Both the position numbers and the translations under genes were made by a program. From Sepioteuthis lessoniana (Eukaryota; Mollusca; Cephalopoda; Myopsida; Loliginidae), in the NCBI GenBank assembly GCA_963585895.1, contig OY757904.1, forward strand, positions 2,894,112 to 2,958,111: a DNA stretch of 64,000 nucleotides, given 5' to 3'. The notes under the pieces were generated by a model. It saw only the letters and a program-made list of their open reading frames with translations, did not search any database and was not told the origin of the DNA. This document shows positions 38,701-53,529 of the stretch, piece after piece. The number at the start of each line of letters is the position of its first letter. Within the stretch, counting starts at the first letter, position 1.

Positions 38701-40103
38701 AAACCAACCAAAATTAGGGCAAGGAAGGTGGGATAAACCAAAAAGAAAACGAGTTGCAAAGAAGATGGGATAAGCAAAAGACTTGAATAAGAATTTGAGA
38801 AACAAAAATCAAACAATAGATAGGGGATAGTGGAAAAAAAAACCAACCAAAATTAGGGCAAGGAAGGTGGGATAAACCAAAAAGAAAACGAGTTGCAAAG
38901 AAGATGGGATAAGCAAAAGACTTGAATAACAAATTGAGAAACAAAAATCAAACAATAGATAGGGGATAGTGGAAAAAAAAACCAACCAAAAATAGGGCAA
39001 GGAAGGTGGGATAAACCAAAAAGAAAACGAGTTGCAAAGAAGATGGGATAAGCAAAAGACTTGAATAAGAAATTGAGAAACAAAAATCAAACAATAGATA
39101 GGGGATAGTGGAAAAAAAAACCAACCAAAATTAGGGCAAGGAAGGTGGGATAAACCAAAAAGAAAACGAGTTGCAAAGAAGATGGGATAAGCAAAAGACT
39201 TGAATAACAAATTGAGAAACAAAAATCAAACAATAGATAGGGGATAGTGGAAAAAAAAACCAACCAAAATTAGGGCAAGGAAGGTGGGATAAACCAAAAA
39301 GAAAACGAGTTGCAAAGAAGATGGGATAAGCAAAAGACTTGAATAAGAAATTGAGAAACAAAAATCAAACAATAGATAGGGGATAGTGGAAAAAAAAACC
39401 AACCAAAATTAGGGCAAGGAAGGTGGGATAAACCAAAAAGAAAACGAGTTGCAAAGAAGATGGGATAAGCAAAAGACTTGAATAAGAAATTGAGAAACAA
39501 AAATCAAACAATAGATAGGGGATAGTGGAAAAAAAAACCAACCAAAATTAGGGCAAGGAACGTGGGATAAACCAAAAAGAAAACGAGTTGCAAAGAAGAT
39601 GGGATAAGCAAAAGATTTGAATAACAAATTGAGAAACAAAAATCAAACAATAGATAGGGGATAGTGGAAAAAAAAACCAACCAAAATTAGGGCAAGGAAC
39701 GTGGGATAAACCAAAAAGAAAACGAGTTGCAAAGAAGATGGGATAAGCAAAAGACTTGAATAAGAAATTGAGAAACAAAAATCAAACAATAGATAGGGGA
39801 TAGTGGAAAAAAAAACCAACCAAAATTAGGGCAAGGAACGTGGGATAAACCAAAAAGAAAACAAGTTGCAAAGAAGATGGGATAAGCAAAAGACTTGAAT
39901 AAGAAATTGAGAAACAAAAATCAAACAATAGATAGGGGATAGTGGAAAAAAAAACCAACCAAAATTAGGGCAAGGAAGGTGGGATAAACCAAAAAGAAAA
40001 CGAGTTGCAAAGAAGATGGGATAAGCAAAAGACTTGAATAAGAAATTGAGAAACAAAAATCAAACAATAGATAGGGGATAGTGGAAAAAAAACCCAACCA
40101 AAA

Positions 40104-42140
40104 TTAGGGCAAGGAAGGTGGGATAAACCAAAAAGAAAACGAGTTGCAAAGAAGATGGGATAAGCAAAAGACTTGAATAAGAAATTGAGAAACAAAAATC
40201 AAACAATAGATAGGGGATAGTGGAAAAAAAACCCAACCAAAATTAGAGCAAGGAAGGTGGGATAAACCAAAAAGAAAACGAGTTGCAAAGAAGATGGGAT
40301 AAGCAAAAGACTTGAATAAGAAATTGAGAAACAAAAATCAAACAATAGATAGGGGATAGTGGAAAAAAAAACCAACCAAAATTAGGGCAAGGAAGGTGGG
40401 ATAAACCAAAAAGAAAACGAGTTGCAAAGAAGATGGGATAAGCAAAAGACTTGAATAAGAAATTGAGAAACAAAAATCAAACAATAGATAGGGGATAGTG
40501 GAAAAAAAACCCAACCAAAATTAGGGCAAGGAAGGTGGGATAAACCAAAAAGAAAACGAGTTGCAAAGAAGATGGGATAAGCAAAAGACTTGAATAAGAA
40601 ATTGAGAAACAAAAATCAAACAATAGATAGGGGATAGTGGAAAAAAAACCCAACCAAAATTAGAGCAAGGAAGGTGGGATAAACCAAAAAGAAAACGAGT
40701 TGCAAAGAAGATGGGATAAGCAAAAGACTTGAATAAGAAATTGAGAAACAAAAATCAAACAATAGATAGGGGATAGTGGAAAAAAAAACCAACCAAAATT
40801 AGGGCAAGGAAGGTGGGATAAACCAAAAAGAAAACGAGTTGCAAAGAAGATGGGATAAGCAAAAGACTTGAATAAGAAATTGAGAAACAAAAATCAAACA
40901 ATAGATAGGGGATAGTGGAAAAAAAAACCAACCAAAATTAGGGCAAGGAAGGTGGGATAAACCAAAAAGAAAACGAGTTGCAAAGAAGATGGGATAAGCA
41001 AAAGACTTGAATAAGAAATTGAGAAACAAAAATCAAACAATAGATAGGGGATAGTGGAAAAAAAACCCAACCAAAATTAGAGCAAGGAAGGTGGGATAAA
41101 CCAAAAAGAAAACGAGTTGCAAAGAAGATGGGATAAGCAAAAGACTTGAATAAGAAATTGAGAAACAAAAATCAAACAATAGATAGGGGATAGTGGAAAA
41201 AAAACCCAACCAAAATTAGGGCAAGGAAGGTGGGATAAACCAAAAAGAAAACGAGTTGCAAAGAAGATGGGATAAGCAAAAGACTTGAATAAGAAATTGA
41301 GAAACAAAAATCAAACAATAGATAGGGGATAGTGGAAAAAAAACCCAACCAAAATTAGGGCAAGGAAGGTGGGATAAACCAAAAAGAAAACGAGTTGCAA
41401 AGAAGATGGGATAAGCAAAAGACTTGAATAAGAAATTGAGAAACAAAAATCAAACAATAGATAGGGGATAGTGGAAAAAAAACCCAACCAAAATTAGAGC
41501 AAGGAAGGTGGGATAAACCAAAAAGAAAACGAGTTGCAAAGAAGATGGGATAAGCAAAAGACTTGAATAAGAAATTGAGAAACAAAAATCAAACAATAGA
41601 TAGGGGATAGTGGAAAAAAAACCCAACCAAAATTAGGGCAAGGAAGGTGGGATAAACCAAAAAGAAAACGAGTTGCAAAGAAGATGGGATAAGCAAAAGA
41701 CTTGAATAAGAAATTGAGAAACAAAAATCAAACAATAGATAGGGGATAGTGGAAAAAAAACCCAACCAAAATTAGGGCAAGGAAGGTGGGATAAACCAAA
41801 AAGAAAACGAGTTGCAAAGAAGATGGGATAAGCAAAAGACTTGAATAAGAAATTGAGAAACAAAAATCAAACAATAGATAGGGGATAGTGGAAAAAAAAC
41901 CCAACCAAAATTAGAGCAAGGAAGGTGGGATAAACCAAAAAGAAAACGAGTTGCAAAGAAGATGGGATAAGCAAAAGACTTGAATAAGAAATTGAGAAAC
42001 AAAAATCAAACAATAGATAGGGGATAGTGGAAAAAAAACCCAACCTAAATTAGGGCAAGGAAGGTGGGATAAACCAAAAAGAAAACGAGTTGCAAAGAAG
42101 ATGGGATAAGCAAAAGACTTGAATAAGAAATTGAGAAACA
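40104..42140. repeat. 417-bp (3-unit) higher-order repeat
   Basis: Within the 139-bp array, three unit types alternate: AACCAAAATTAGAGC with A8CCC, AACCAAAATTAGGGC with A9CC or A8CCC, and AACCAAAATTAGGGC with A8CCC. The cycle repeats about every 417 bp for roughly 2 kb; the TTAGAGC type recurs near 40,240, 40,657, 41,074, 41,491 and 41,908. It is a classic short higher-order repeat on top of the monomer. Confidence 0.8.
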
Positions 42141-44510
42141 AAAATCAAACAATAGATAGGGGATAGTGGAAAAAAAAACCAACCAAAATTAGGGCAAGGA
42201 AGGTGGGATAAACCAAAAAGAAAACGAGTTGCAAAGAAGATGGGATAAGCAAAAGACTTGAATAAGAAATTGAGAAACAAAAATCAAACAATAGATAGGG
42301 GATAGTGGAAAAAAAAACCAACCAAAATTAGGGCAAGGAAGGTGGGATAAACCAAAAAGAAAACGAGTTGCAAAGAAGATGGGATAAGCAAAAGATTTGA
42401 ATAACAAATTGAGAAACAAAAATCAAACAATAGATAGGGGATAGTGGAAAAAAAAACCAACCAAAATTAGGGCAAGGAACGTGGGATAAACCAAAAAGAA
42501 AACGAGTTGCAAAGAAGATGGGATAAGCAAAAGACTTGAATAACAAATTGAGAAACAAAAATCAAACAATAGATAGGGGATAGTGGAAAAAAAAACCAAC
42601 CAAAATTAGAGCAAGGAAGGTGGGATAAACCAAAAAGAAAACGAGTTGCAAAGAAGATGGGATAAGCAAAAGACTTGAATAAGAAATTGAGAAACAAAAA
42701 TCAAACAATAGATAGGGGATAGTGGAAAAAAAACCCAACGAAAATTAGAGCAAGGAAGGTGGGATAAACCAAAAAGAAAACGAGTTGCAAAGAAGATGGG
42801 ATAAGCAAAAGACTTGAATAACAAATTGAGAAACAAAAATCAAACAATAGATAGGGGATAGTGGAAAAAAAACCCAACGAAAATTAGAGCAAGGAAGGTG
42901 GGATAAACCAAAAAGAAAACGAGTTGCAAAGAAGATGGGATAAGCAAAAGACTTGAATAACAAATTGAGAAACAAAAATCAAACAATAGATAGGGGATAG
43001 TGGAAAAAAAAACCAACCAAAATTAGGGCAAGGAACGTGGGATAAACCAAAAAGAAAACGAGTTGCAAAGAAGATGGGATAAGCAAAAGACTTGAATAAG
43101 AAATTGAGAAACAAAAATCAAACAATAGATAGGGGATAGTGGAAAAAAAACCCAACCAAAATTAGGGCAAGGAAGGTGGGATAAACCAAAAAGAAAACGA
43201 GTTGCAAAGAAGATGGGATAAGCAAAAGACTTGAATAAGAAATTGAGAAACAAAAATCAAACAATAGATAGGGGATAGTGGAAAAAAAACCCAACCAAAA
43301 TTAGAGCAAGGAAGGTGGGATAAACCAAAAAGAAAACGAGTTGCAAAGAAGATGGGATAAGCAAAAGACTTGAATAAGAAATTGAGAAACAAAAATCAAA
43401 CAATAGATAGGGGATAGTGGAAAAAAAAACCAACCAAAATTAGGGCAAGGAAGGTGGGATAAACCAAAAAGAAAACGAGTTGCAAAGAAGATGGGATAAG
43501 CAAAAGACTTGAATAAGAAATTGAGAAACAAAAATCAAACAATAGATAGGGGATAGTGGAAAAAAAAACCAACCAAAATTAGGGCAAGGAAGGTGGGATA
43601 AACCAAAAAGAAAACGAGTTGCAAAGAAGATGGGATAAGCAAAAGACTTGAATAAGAAATTGAGAAACAAAAATCAAACAATAGATAGGGGATAGTGGAA
43701 AAAAAAACCAACCAAAATTAGGGCAAGGAAGGTGGGATAAACCAAAAAGAAAACGAGTTGCAAAGAAGATGGGATAAGCAAAAGATTTGAATAACAAATT
43801 GAGAAACAAAAATCAAACAATAGATAGGGGATAGTGGAAAAAAAAACCAACCAAAATTAGGGCAAGGAACGTGGGATAAACCAAAAAGAAAACGAGTTGC
43901 AAAGAAGATGGGATAAGCAAAAGACTTGAATAACAAATTGAGAAACAAAAATCAAACAATAGATAGGGGATAGTGGAAAAAAAAACCAACCAAAATTAGA
44001 GCAAGGAAGGTGGGATAAACCAAAAAGAAAACGAGTTGCAAAGAAGATGGGATAAGCAAAAGACTTGAATAAGAAATTGAGAAACAAAAATCAAACAATA
44101 GATAGGGGATAGTGGAAAAAAAACCCAACGAAAATTAGAGCAAGGAAGGTGGGATAAACCAAAAAGAAAACGAGTTGCAAAGAAGATGGGATAAGCAAAA
44201 GACTTGAATAACAAATTGAGAAACAAAAATCAAACAATAGATAGGGGATAGTGGAAAAAAAACCCAACGAAAATTAGAGCAAGGAAGGTGGGATAAACCA
44301 AAAAGAAAACGAGTTGCAAAGAAGATGGGATAAGCAAAAGACTTGAATAACAAATTGAGAAACAAAAATCAAACAATAGATAGGGGATAGTGGAAAAAAA
44401 AACCAACCAAAATTAGGGCAAGGAACGTGGGATAAACCAAAAAGAAAACGAGTTGCAAAGAAGATGGGATAAGCAAAAGACTTGAATAAGAAATTGAGAA
44501 ACAAAAATCA
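42050..44510. repeat. 1,390-bp (10-unit) tandem duplication
   Basis: An ordered series of unit variants from about 42,050 is repeated from about 43,440 at an offset of exactly 1,390 bp (10 x 139). It includes a run with GAATAACAAATT, a GGAACGTGGG unit, and two successive AACGAAAATTAGAGC units. The second copy begins to diverge near 44,510. Confidence 0.8.
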
Positions 44511-45389
44511 AACAATAGATAGGGGATAGTGGAAAAAAAAACCAACCAAAATTAGGGCAAGGAACGTGGGATAAACCAAAAAGAAAACAAGTTGCAAAGA
44601 AGATGGGATAAGCAAAAGATTTGAATAACAAATTGAGAAACAAAAATCAAACAATAGATAGGGGATAGTGGAAAAAAAAACCAAACAAAATTAGAGCGAG
44701 GAAGGTGGGATAAACCAAAAACAAAACGAAATGCAAAGAAGATGGGATAAGCAAAAGACTTGAATAAGAAATTGAGAAACAAAAATCAAACAATAGATAG
44801 GGGATAGTGGAAAAAAAACCCAACCAAAATTAGAGCAAGGAACGTGGGATAAACCAAAAAGAAAACAAGTTGCAAAGAAGATGGGATAAGCAAAAGATTT
44901 GAATAAGAAATTGAGAAACAAAAATCAAACAATAGATAGGGGATAGTGGAAAAAAAACCCAACCAAAATTAGAGCAAGGAAGGTGGGATAAACCAAAAAG
45001 AAAAGGAGTTGCAAAGAAGATGGGATAAGCAAAAGACTTGAATAAGAAATTGAGAAACAAAAATCAAACAATAGATAGGGGATAGTGGAAAAAAAAACCA
45101 AACAAAATTAGGGCAAGGAAGGTGGGATAAACCAAAAAGAAAACAAGTTGCAAAGAAGATGGGATAAGCAAAAGACTTGAATAACAAATTGAGAAACAAA
45201 AATCAAACAATAGATAGGGGATAGTGGAAAAAAAAACCAACCAAAATTAGAGCAAGGAACGTGGGATAAACCAAAAAGAAAACAAGTTGCAAAGAAGATG
45301 GGATAAGCAAAAGATTTGAATAAGAAATTGAGAAACAAAAATCAAACAATAGATAGGGGATAGTGGAAAAAAAACCCAACCAAAATTAG

Positions 45390-47700
45390 AGCAAGGAAGG
45401 TGGGATAAACCAAAAAGAAAAGGAGTTGCAAAGAAGATGGGATAAGCAAAAGACTTGAATAAGAAATTGAGAAACAAAAATCAAACAATAGATAGGGGAT
45501 AGTTGAAAAAAAAACCAAACAAAATTAGGGCAAGGAAGGTGGGATAAACCAAAAAGAAAACAAGTTGCAAAGAAGATGGGATAAGCAAAAGACTTGAATA
45601 ACAAATTGAGAAACAAAAATCAAACAATAGATAGGGGATAGTGGAAAAAAAAACCAACCAAAATTAGGGCAAGGAACGTGGGATAAACCAAAAAGAAAAC
45701 GAGTTGCAAAGAAGATGGGATAAGCAAAAGACTTGAATAAGAAATTGAGAAACAAAAATCAAACAATAGATAGGGGATAGTGGAAAAAAAACCCAACCAA
45801 AATTAGAGCAAGGAACGTGGGATAAACCAAAAAGAAAACAAGTTGCAAAGAAGATGGGATAAGCAAAAGATTTGAATAAGAAATTGAGAAACAAAAATCA
45901 AACAATAGATAGGGGATAGTGGAAAAAAAACCCAACCAAAATTAGAGCAAGGAAGGTGGGATAAACCAAAAAGAAAAGGAGTTGCAAAGAAGATGGTATA
46001 AGCAAAAGACTTGAATAAGAAATTGAGAAACAAAAATCAAACAATAGATAGGGGATAGTGGAAAAAAAAACCAAACAAAATTAGGGCAAGGAAGGTGGGA
46101 TAAACCAAAAAGAAAACAAGTTGCAAAGAAGATGGGATAAGCAAAAGACTTGAATAAGAAATTGAGAAACAAAAATCAAACAATAGATAGGGGATAGTGG
46201 AAAAAAAAACCAACCAAAATTAGGGCAAGGAAGGTGGGATAAACCAAAAAGAAAACGAGTTGCAAAGAAGATGGGATAAGCAAAAGACTTGAATAAGAAA
46301 TTGAGAAACAAAAATCAAACAATAGATAGGGGATAGTGGAAAAAAAAACCAAACAAAATTAGAGCGAGGAAGGTGGGATAAACCAAAAACAAAACGAAAT
46401 GCAAAGAAGATGGGATAAGCAAAAGATTTGAATAAGAAATTGAGAAACAAAAATCAAACAATAGATAGGGGATAGTGGAAAAAAAACCCAACCAAAATTA
46501 GAGCAAGGAAGGTGGGATAAACCAAAAAGAAAAGGAGTTGCAAAGAAGATGGGATAAGCAAAAGACTTGAATAAGAAATTGAGAAACAAAAATCAAACAA
46601 TAGATAGGGGATAGTGGAAAAAAAAACCAAACAAAATTAGGGCAAGGAAGGTGGGATAAACCAAAAAGAAAACAAGTTGCAAAGAAGATGGGATAAGCAA
46701 AAGACTTGAATAACAAATTGAGAAACAAAAATCAAACAATAGATAGGGGATAGTGGAAAAAAAAACCAACCAAAATTAGGGCAAGGAACGTGGGATAAAC
46801 CAAAAAGAAAACGAGTTGCAAAGAAGATGGGATAAGCAAAAGACTTGAATAAGAAATTGAGAAACAAAAATCAAACAATAGATAGGGGATAGTGGAAAAA
46901 AAACCCAACCAAAATTAGAGCAAGGAACGTGGGATAAACCAAAAAGAAAACAAGTTGCAAAGAAGATGGGATAAGCAAAAGATTTGAATAAGAAATTGAG
47001 AAACAAAAATCAAACAATAGATAGGGGATAGTGGAAAAAAAACCCAACCAAAATTAGAGCAAGGAAGGTGGGATAAACCAAAAAGAAAAGGAGTTGCAAA
47101 GAAGATGGTATAAGCAAAAGACTTGAATAAGAAATTGAGAAACAAAAATCAAACAATAGATAGGGGATAGTGGAAAAAAAAACCAAACAAAATTAGGGCA
47201 AGGAAGGTGGGATAAACCAAAAAGAAAACAAGTTGCAAAGAAGATGGGATAAGCAAAAGACTTGAATAAGAAATTGAGAAACAAAAATCAAACAATAGAT
47301 AGGGGATAGTGGAAAAAAAAACCAACCAAAATTAGGGCAAGGAAGGTGGGATAAACCAAAAAGAAAACGAGTTGCAAAGAAGATGGGATAAGCAAAAGAC
47401 TTGAATAAGAAATTGAGAAACAAAAATCAAACAATAGATAGGGGATAGTGGAAAAAAAAACCAAACAAAATTAGAGCGAGGAAGGTGGGATAAACCAAAA
47501 ACAAAACGAAATGCAAAGAAGATGGGATAAGCAAAAGATTTGAATAAGAAATTGAGAAACAAAAATCAAACAATAGATAGGGGATAGTGGAAAAAAAACC
47601 CAACCAAAATTAGAGCAAGGAAGGTGGGATAAACCAAAAAGAAAAGGAGTTGCAAAGAAGATGGGATAAGCAAAAGACTTGAATAAGAAATTGAGAAACA
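45390..47700. repeat. 1,112-bp (8-unit) tandem duplication
   Basis: Copies at about 45,390-46,501 and 46,502-47,700 share private mutations at an offset of 1,112 bp (8 x 139). The clearest is AGATGGTATA (instead of AGATGGGATA) at 45991 and 47103. Each copy also includes one unit of the divergent ACAAAACGAAATGC class. A few differences (for example GATAGTTGAA near 45,500 in one copy only) arose after the duplication. Confidence 0.85.
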
Positions 47701-50700
47701 AAAATCAAACAATAGATAGGGGATAGTGGAAAAAAAAACCAAACAAAATTAGGGCAAGGAAGGTGGGATAAACCAAAAAGAAAACAAGTTGCAAAGAAGA
47801 TGGGATAAGCAAAAGACTTGAATAAGAAATTGAGAAACAAAAATCAAACAATAGATAGGGGATAGTGGAAAAAAAAACCAAACAAAATTAGGGCAAGGAA
47901 GGTGGGATAAACCAAAAAGAAAACAAGTTGCAAAGAAGATGGGATAAGCAAAAGACTTGAATAAGAAATTGAGAAACAAAAATCAAACAATAGATAGGGG
48001 ATAGTGGAAAAAAAAACCAACCAAAATTAGGGCAAGGAAGGTGGGATAAACCAAAAAGAAAAGGAGTTGCAAAGAAGATGGGATAAGCAAAAGACTTGAA
48101 TAAGAAATTGAGAAACAAAAATCAAACAATAGATAGGGGATAGTGGAAAAAAAAACCAAACAAAATTAGGGCAAGGAAGGTGGGATAAACCAAAAAGAAA
48201 ACAAGTTGCAAAGAAGATGGGATAAGCAAAAGACTTGAATAAGAAATTGAGAAACAAAAATCAAACAATAGATAGGGGATAGTGGAAAAAAAAACCAAAC
48301 AAAATTAGGGCAAGGAACGTGGGATAAACCAAAAAGAAAACAAGTTGCAAAGAAGATGGGATAAGCAAAAGACTTGAATAAGAAATTGAGAAACAAAAAT
48401 CAAACAATAGATAGGGGATAGTGGAAAAAAAAACCAAACAAAATTAGGGCAAGGAAGGTGGGATAAACCAAAAAGAAAACAAGTTGCAAAGAAGATGGGA
48501 TAAGCAAAAGACTTGAATAAGAAATTGAGAAACAAAAATCAAACAATAGATAGGGGATAGTGGAAAAAAAAACCAACCAAAATTAGGGCAAGGAAGGTGG
48601 GATAAACCAAAAAGAAAACGAGTTGCAAAGAAGATGGGATAAGCAAAAGACTTGAATAAGAAATTGAGAAACAAAAATCAAACAATAGATAGGGGATAGT
48701 GGAAAAAAAACCCAACCAAAATTAGGGCAAGGAAGGTGGGATAAACCAAAAAGAAAACGAGTTGCAAAGAAGATGGGATAAGCAAAAGACTTGAATAAGA
48801 AATTGAGAAACAAAAATCAAACAATAGATAGGGGATAGTGGAAAAAAAAACCAACCAAAATTAGGGCAAGGAACGTGGGATAAACCAAAAAGAAAACGAG
48901 TTGCAAAGAAGATGGGATAAGCAAAAGACTTGAATAAGAAATTGAGAAACAAAAATCAAACAATAGATAGGGGATAGTGGAAAAAAAAACCAAACAAAAT
49001 TAGGGCAAGGAACGTGGGATAAACCAAAAAGAAAACAAGTTGCAAAGAAGATGGGATAAGCAAAAGACTTGAATAAGAAATTGAGAAACAAAAATCCAAC
49101 AATAGATAGGGGATAGTGGAAAAAAAAACCAACCAAAATTAGGGCAAGGAACGTGGGATAAACCAAAAAGAAAACGAGTTGCAAAGAAGATGGGATAAGC
49201 AAAAGACTTGAATAAGAAATTGAGAAACAAAAATAAAACAATAGATAGGGGATAGTGGAAAAAAAAACCAAACAAAATTAGAGCGAGGAAGGTGGGATAA
49301 ACCAAAAACAAAACGAAATGCAAAGAAGATGGGATAAGCAAAAGACTTGAATAAGAAATTGAGAAACAAAAATCAAACAATAGATAGGGGATAGTGGAAA
49401 AAAAAACCAAACAGAATTAGGGCAAGGAACGTGGGATAAACCAAAAAGAAAACAAGTTGCAAAGAAGATGGGATAAGCAAAAGATTTGAATAAGAAATTG
49501 AGAAACAAAAATAAAACAATAGATAGTGGATAGTGGAAAAAAAACCCAAACAAAATTAGAGCGAGGAAGGTGGGATAAACCAAAAACAAAACGAAATGCA
49601 AAGAAGATGGGATAAGCAAAAGACTTGAATAAGAAATTGAGAAACAAAAATCAAACAATAGATAGGGGATAGTGGAAAAAAAAAACAAACAAAATTAGAG
49701 CGAGGAAGGTGGGATAAACCAAAAACAAAACGAAATGCAAAGAAGATGGGATAAGCAAAAGACTTGAATAAGAAATTGAGAAACAAAAATCAAACAATAG
49801 ATAGGGGATAGTGGAAAAAAAAACCAAACAAAATTAGGGCAAGGAACGTGGGATAAACCAAAAAGAAAACAAGTTGCAAAGAAGATGGGATAAGCAAAAG
49901 ATTTGAATAAGAAATTGAGAAACAAAAATAAAACAATAGATAGGGGATAGTGGAAAAAAAACCCAAACAAAATTAGAGCGAGGAAGGTGGGATAAACCAA
50001 AAACAAAACGAAATGCAAAGAAGATGGGATAAGCAAAAGACTTGAATAAGAAATTGAGAAACAAAAATCAAACAATAGATAGGGGATAGTGGAAAAAAAA
50101 CCAAACAAAATTAGAGCGAGGAAGGTGGGATAAACCAAAAACAAAACGAAATGCAAAGAAGATGGGATAAGCAAAAGACTTGAATAAGAAATTGAGAAAC
50201 AAAAATCAAACAATAGATAGGGGATAGTGGAAAAAAAACCCAACGAAAATTAGAGCAAGGAAGGTGGGATAAACCAAAAAGAAAACGAGTTGCAAAGAAG
50301 ATGGGATAAGCAAAAGACTTGAATAAGAAATTGAGAAACAAAAATCAAACAATAGATAGGGGATAGTGGAAAAAAAACCCAACCAAAATTAGAGCAAGGA
50401 AGGTGGGATAAACCAAAAAGAAAACGAGTTGCAAAGAAGATGGGATAAGCAAAAGACTTGAATAAGAAATTGAGAAACAAAAATCAAAGAATAGATAGGG
50501 GATAGTGGAAAAAAAAACCAACCAAAATTAGGGCAAGGAAGGTGGGATAAACCAAAAAGAAAACGAGTTGCAAAGAAGATGGGATAAGCAAAAGACTTGA
50601 ATAAGAAATTGAGAAACAAAAATCAAACAATAGATAGGGGATAGTGGAAAAAAAACCCAACCAAAATTAGAGCAAGGAACGTGGGATAAACCAAAAAGAA

Positions 50701-53529
50701 AAGGAGTTGCAAAGAAGATGGGATAAGCAAAAGACTTGAATAAGAAATTGAGAAACAAAAATCAAACAATAGATAGGGGATAGTGGAAAAAAAAACCAAA
50801 CAAAATTAGGGCAAGGAACGTGGGATAAACCAAAAAGAAAACAAGTTGCAAAGAAGATGGGATAAGCAAAAGACTTGAATAACAAATTGAGAAACAAAAA
50901 TCAAACAATAGATAGGGGATAGTGGAAAAAAAAACCAACCAAAATTAGGGCAAGGAAGGTGGGATAAACCAAAAAGAAAACGAGTTGCAAAGAAGATGGG
51001 ATAAGCAAAAGACTTGAATAAGAAATTGAGAAACAAAAATCAAACAATAGATAGGGGATAGTGGAAAAAAAACCCAACCAAAATTAGAGCAAGGAACGTG
51101 GGATAAACCAAAAAGAAAACAAGTTGCAAAGAAGATGGGATAAGCAAAAGATTTGAATAAGAAATTGAGAAACAAAAATCAAACAATAGATAGGGGATAG
51201 TGGAAAAAAAACCCAACCAAAATTAGAGCAAGGAAGGTGGGATAAACCAAAAAGAAAAGGAGTTGCAAAGAAGATGGGATAAGCAAAAGACTTGAATAGG
51301 AAATTGAGAAACAAAAATCAAACAATAGATAGGGGATAGTGGAAAAAAAAACCAAACAAAATTAGGGCAAGGAACGTGGGATAAACCAAAAAGAAAACAA
51401 GTTGCAAAGAAGATGGGATAAGCAAAAGATTTGAATAAGAAATTGAGAAACAAAAATCAAACAATAGATAGGGGATAGTGGAAAAAAAACCAACCAAAAT
51501 TAGGGCAAGGAAGGTGGGATAAACCAAAAAGAAAACGAGTTGCAAAGAAGATGGGATAAGCAAAAGATTTGAATAAGAAATTGAGAAACAAAAATAAAAC
51601 AATAGATAGGGGATAGTGGAAAAAAAACCCAAACAAAATTAGAGCAAGGAACGTGGGATAAACCAAAAAGAAAACAAGTTGCAAAGAAGATGGGATAAGC
51701 AAAAGATTTGAATAACAAATTGAGAAACAAAAATCAAACAATAGATAGGGGATAGTGGAAAAAAAAACCAACCAAAATTAGGGCAAGGAAGGTGGGATAA
51801 ACCAAAAAGAAAACGAGTTGCAAAGAAGATGGGATAAGCAAAAGACTTGAATAAGAAATTGAGAAACAAAAATCAAACAATAGATAGGGGATAGTGGAAA
51901 AAAAACCCAACCAAAATTAGAGCAAGGAACGTGGGATAAACCAAAAAGAAAACAAGTTGCAAAGAAGATGGGATAAGCAAAAGATTTGAATAACAAATTG
52001 AGAAACAAAAATCAAACAATAGATAGGGGATAGTGGAAAAAAAAACCAACCAAAATTAGGGCAAGGAAGGTGGGATAAACCAAAAAGAAAACGAGTTGCA
52101 AAGAAGATGGGATAAGCAAAAGACTTGAATAAGAAATTGAGAAACAAAAATCAAACAATAGATAGGGGATAGTGGAAAAAAAACCCAACCAAAATTAGAG
52201 CAAGGAACGTGGGATAAACCAAAAAGAAAACAAGTTGCAAAGAAGATGGGATAAGCAAAAGATTTGAATAACAAATTGAGAAACAAAAATCAAACAATAG
52301 ATAGGGGATAGTGGAAAAAAAACCCAACCAAAATTAGGGCAAGGAAGGTGGGATAAACCAAAAAGAAAACGAGTTGCAAAGAAGATGGGATAAGCAAAAG
52401 TCTTGAATAAGAAATTGAGAAACAAAAATCAAACAATAGATAGGGGATAGTGGAAAAAAAACCCAACCAAAATTAGAGCAAGGAACGTGGGATAAACCAA
52501 AAAGAAAACAAGTTGCAAAGAAGATGGGATAAGCAAAAGATTTGAATAACAAATTGAGAAACAAAAATCAAACAATAGATAGGGGATAGTGGAAAAAAAA
52601 ACCAAACAAAATTAGAGCGAGGAAGGTGGGATAAACCAAAAACAAAACGAAATGCAAAGAAGATGGGATAAGCAAAAGACTTGAATAAGAAATTGAGAAA
52701 CAAAAATCAAACAATAGATAGGGGATAGTGGAAAAAAAAACCAACCAAAATTAGGGCAAGGAAGGTGGGATAAACCAAAAAGAAAACGAGTTGCAAAGAA
52801 GATGGGATAAGCAAAAGACTTGAATAAGAAATTGAGAAACAAAAATCAAACAATAGATAGGGGATAGTGGAAAAAAAACCCAACCAAAATTAGAGCAAGG
52901 AACGTGGGATAAACCAAAAAGAAAACAAGTTGCAAAGAAGATGGGATAAGCAAAAGATTTGAATAAGAAATTGAGAAACAAAAATCAAACAATAGATAGG
53001 GGATAGTGGAAAAAAAACCCAACCAAAATTAGAGCAAGGAAGGTGGGATAAACCAAAAAGAAAAGGAGTTGCAAAGAAGATGGGATAAGCAAAAGACTTG
53101 AATAAGAAATTGAGAAACAAAAATCAAACAATAGATAGGGGATAGTGGAAAAAAAAACCAAACAAAATTAGGGCAAGGAACGTGGGATAAACCAAAAAGA
53201 AAACAAGTTGCAAAGAAGATGGGATAAGCAAAAGATTTGAATAAGAAATTGAGAAACAAAAATCAAACAATAGATAGGGGATAGTGGAAAAAAAAACCAA
53301 ACAAAATTAGGGCAAGGAAGGTGGGATAAACCAAAAAGAAAACAAGTTGCAAAGAAGATGGGATAAGCAAAAGATTTGAATAACAAATTGAGAAACAAAA
53401 ATCAAACAATAGATAGGGGATAGTGGAAAAAAAAACCAACCAAAATTAGAGCAAGGAACGTGGGATAAACCAAAAAGAAAACAAGTTGCAAAGAAGATGG
53501 GATAAGCAAAAGATTTGAATAACAAATTG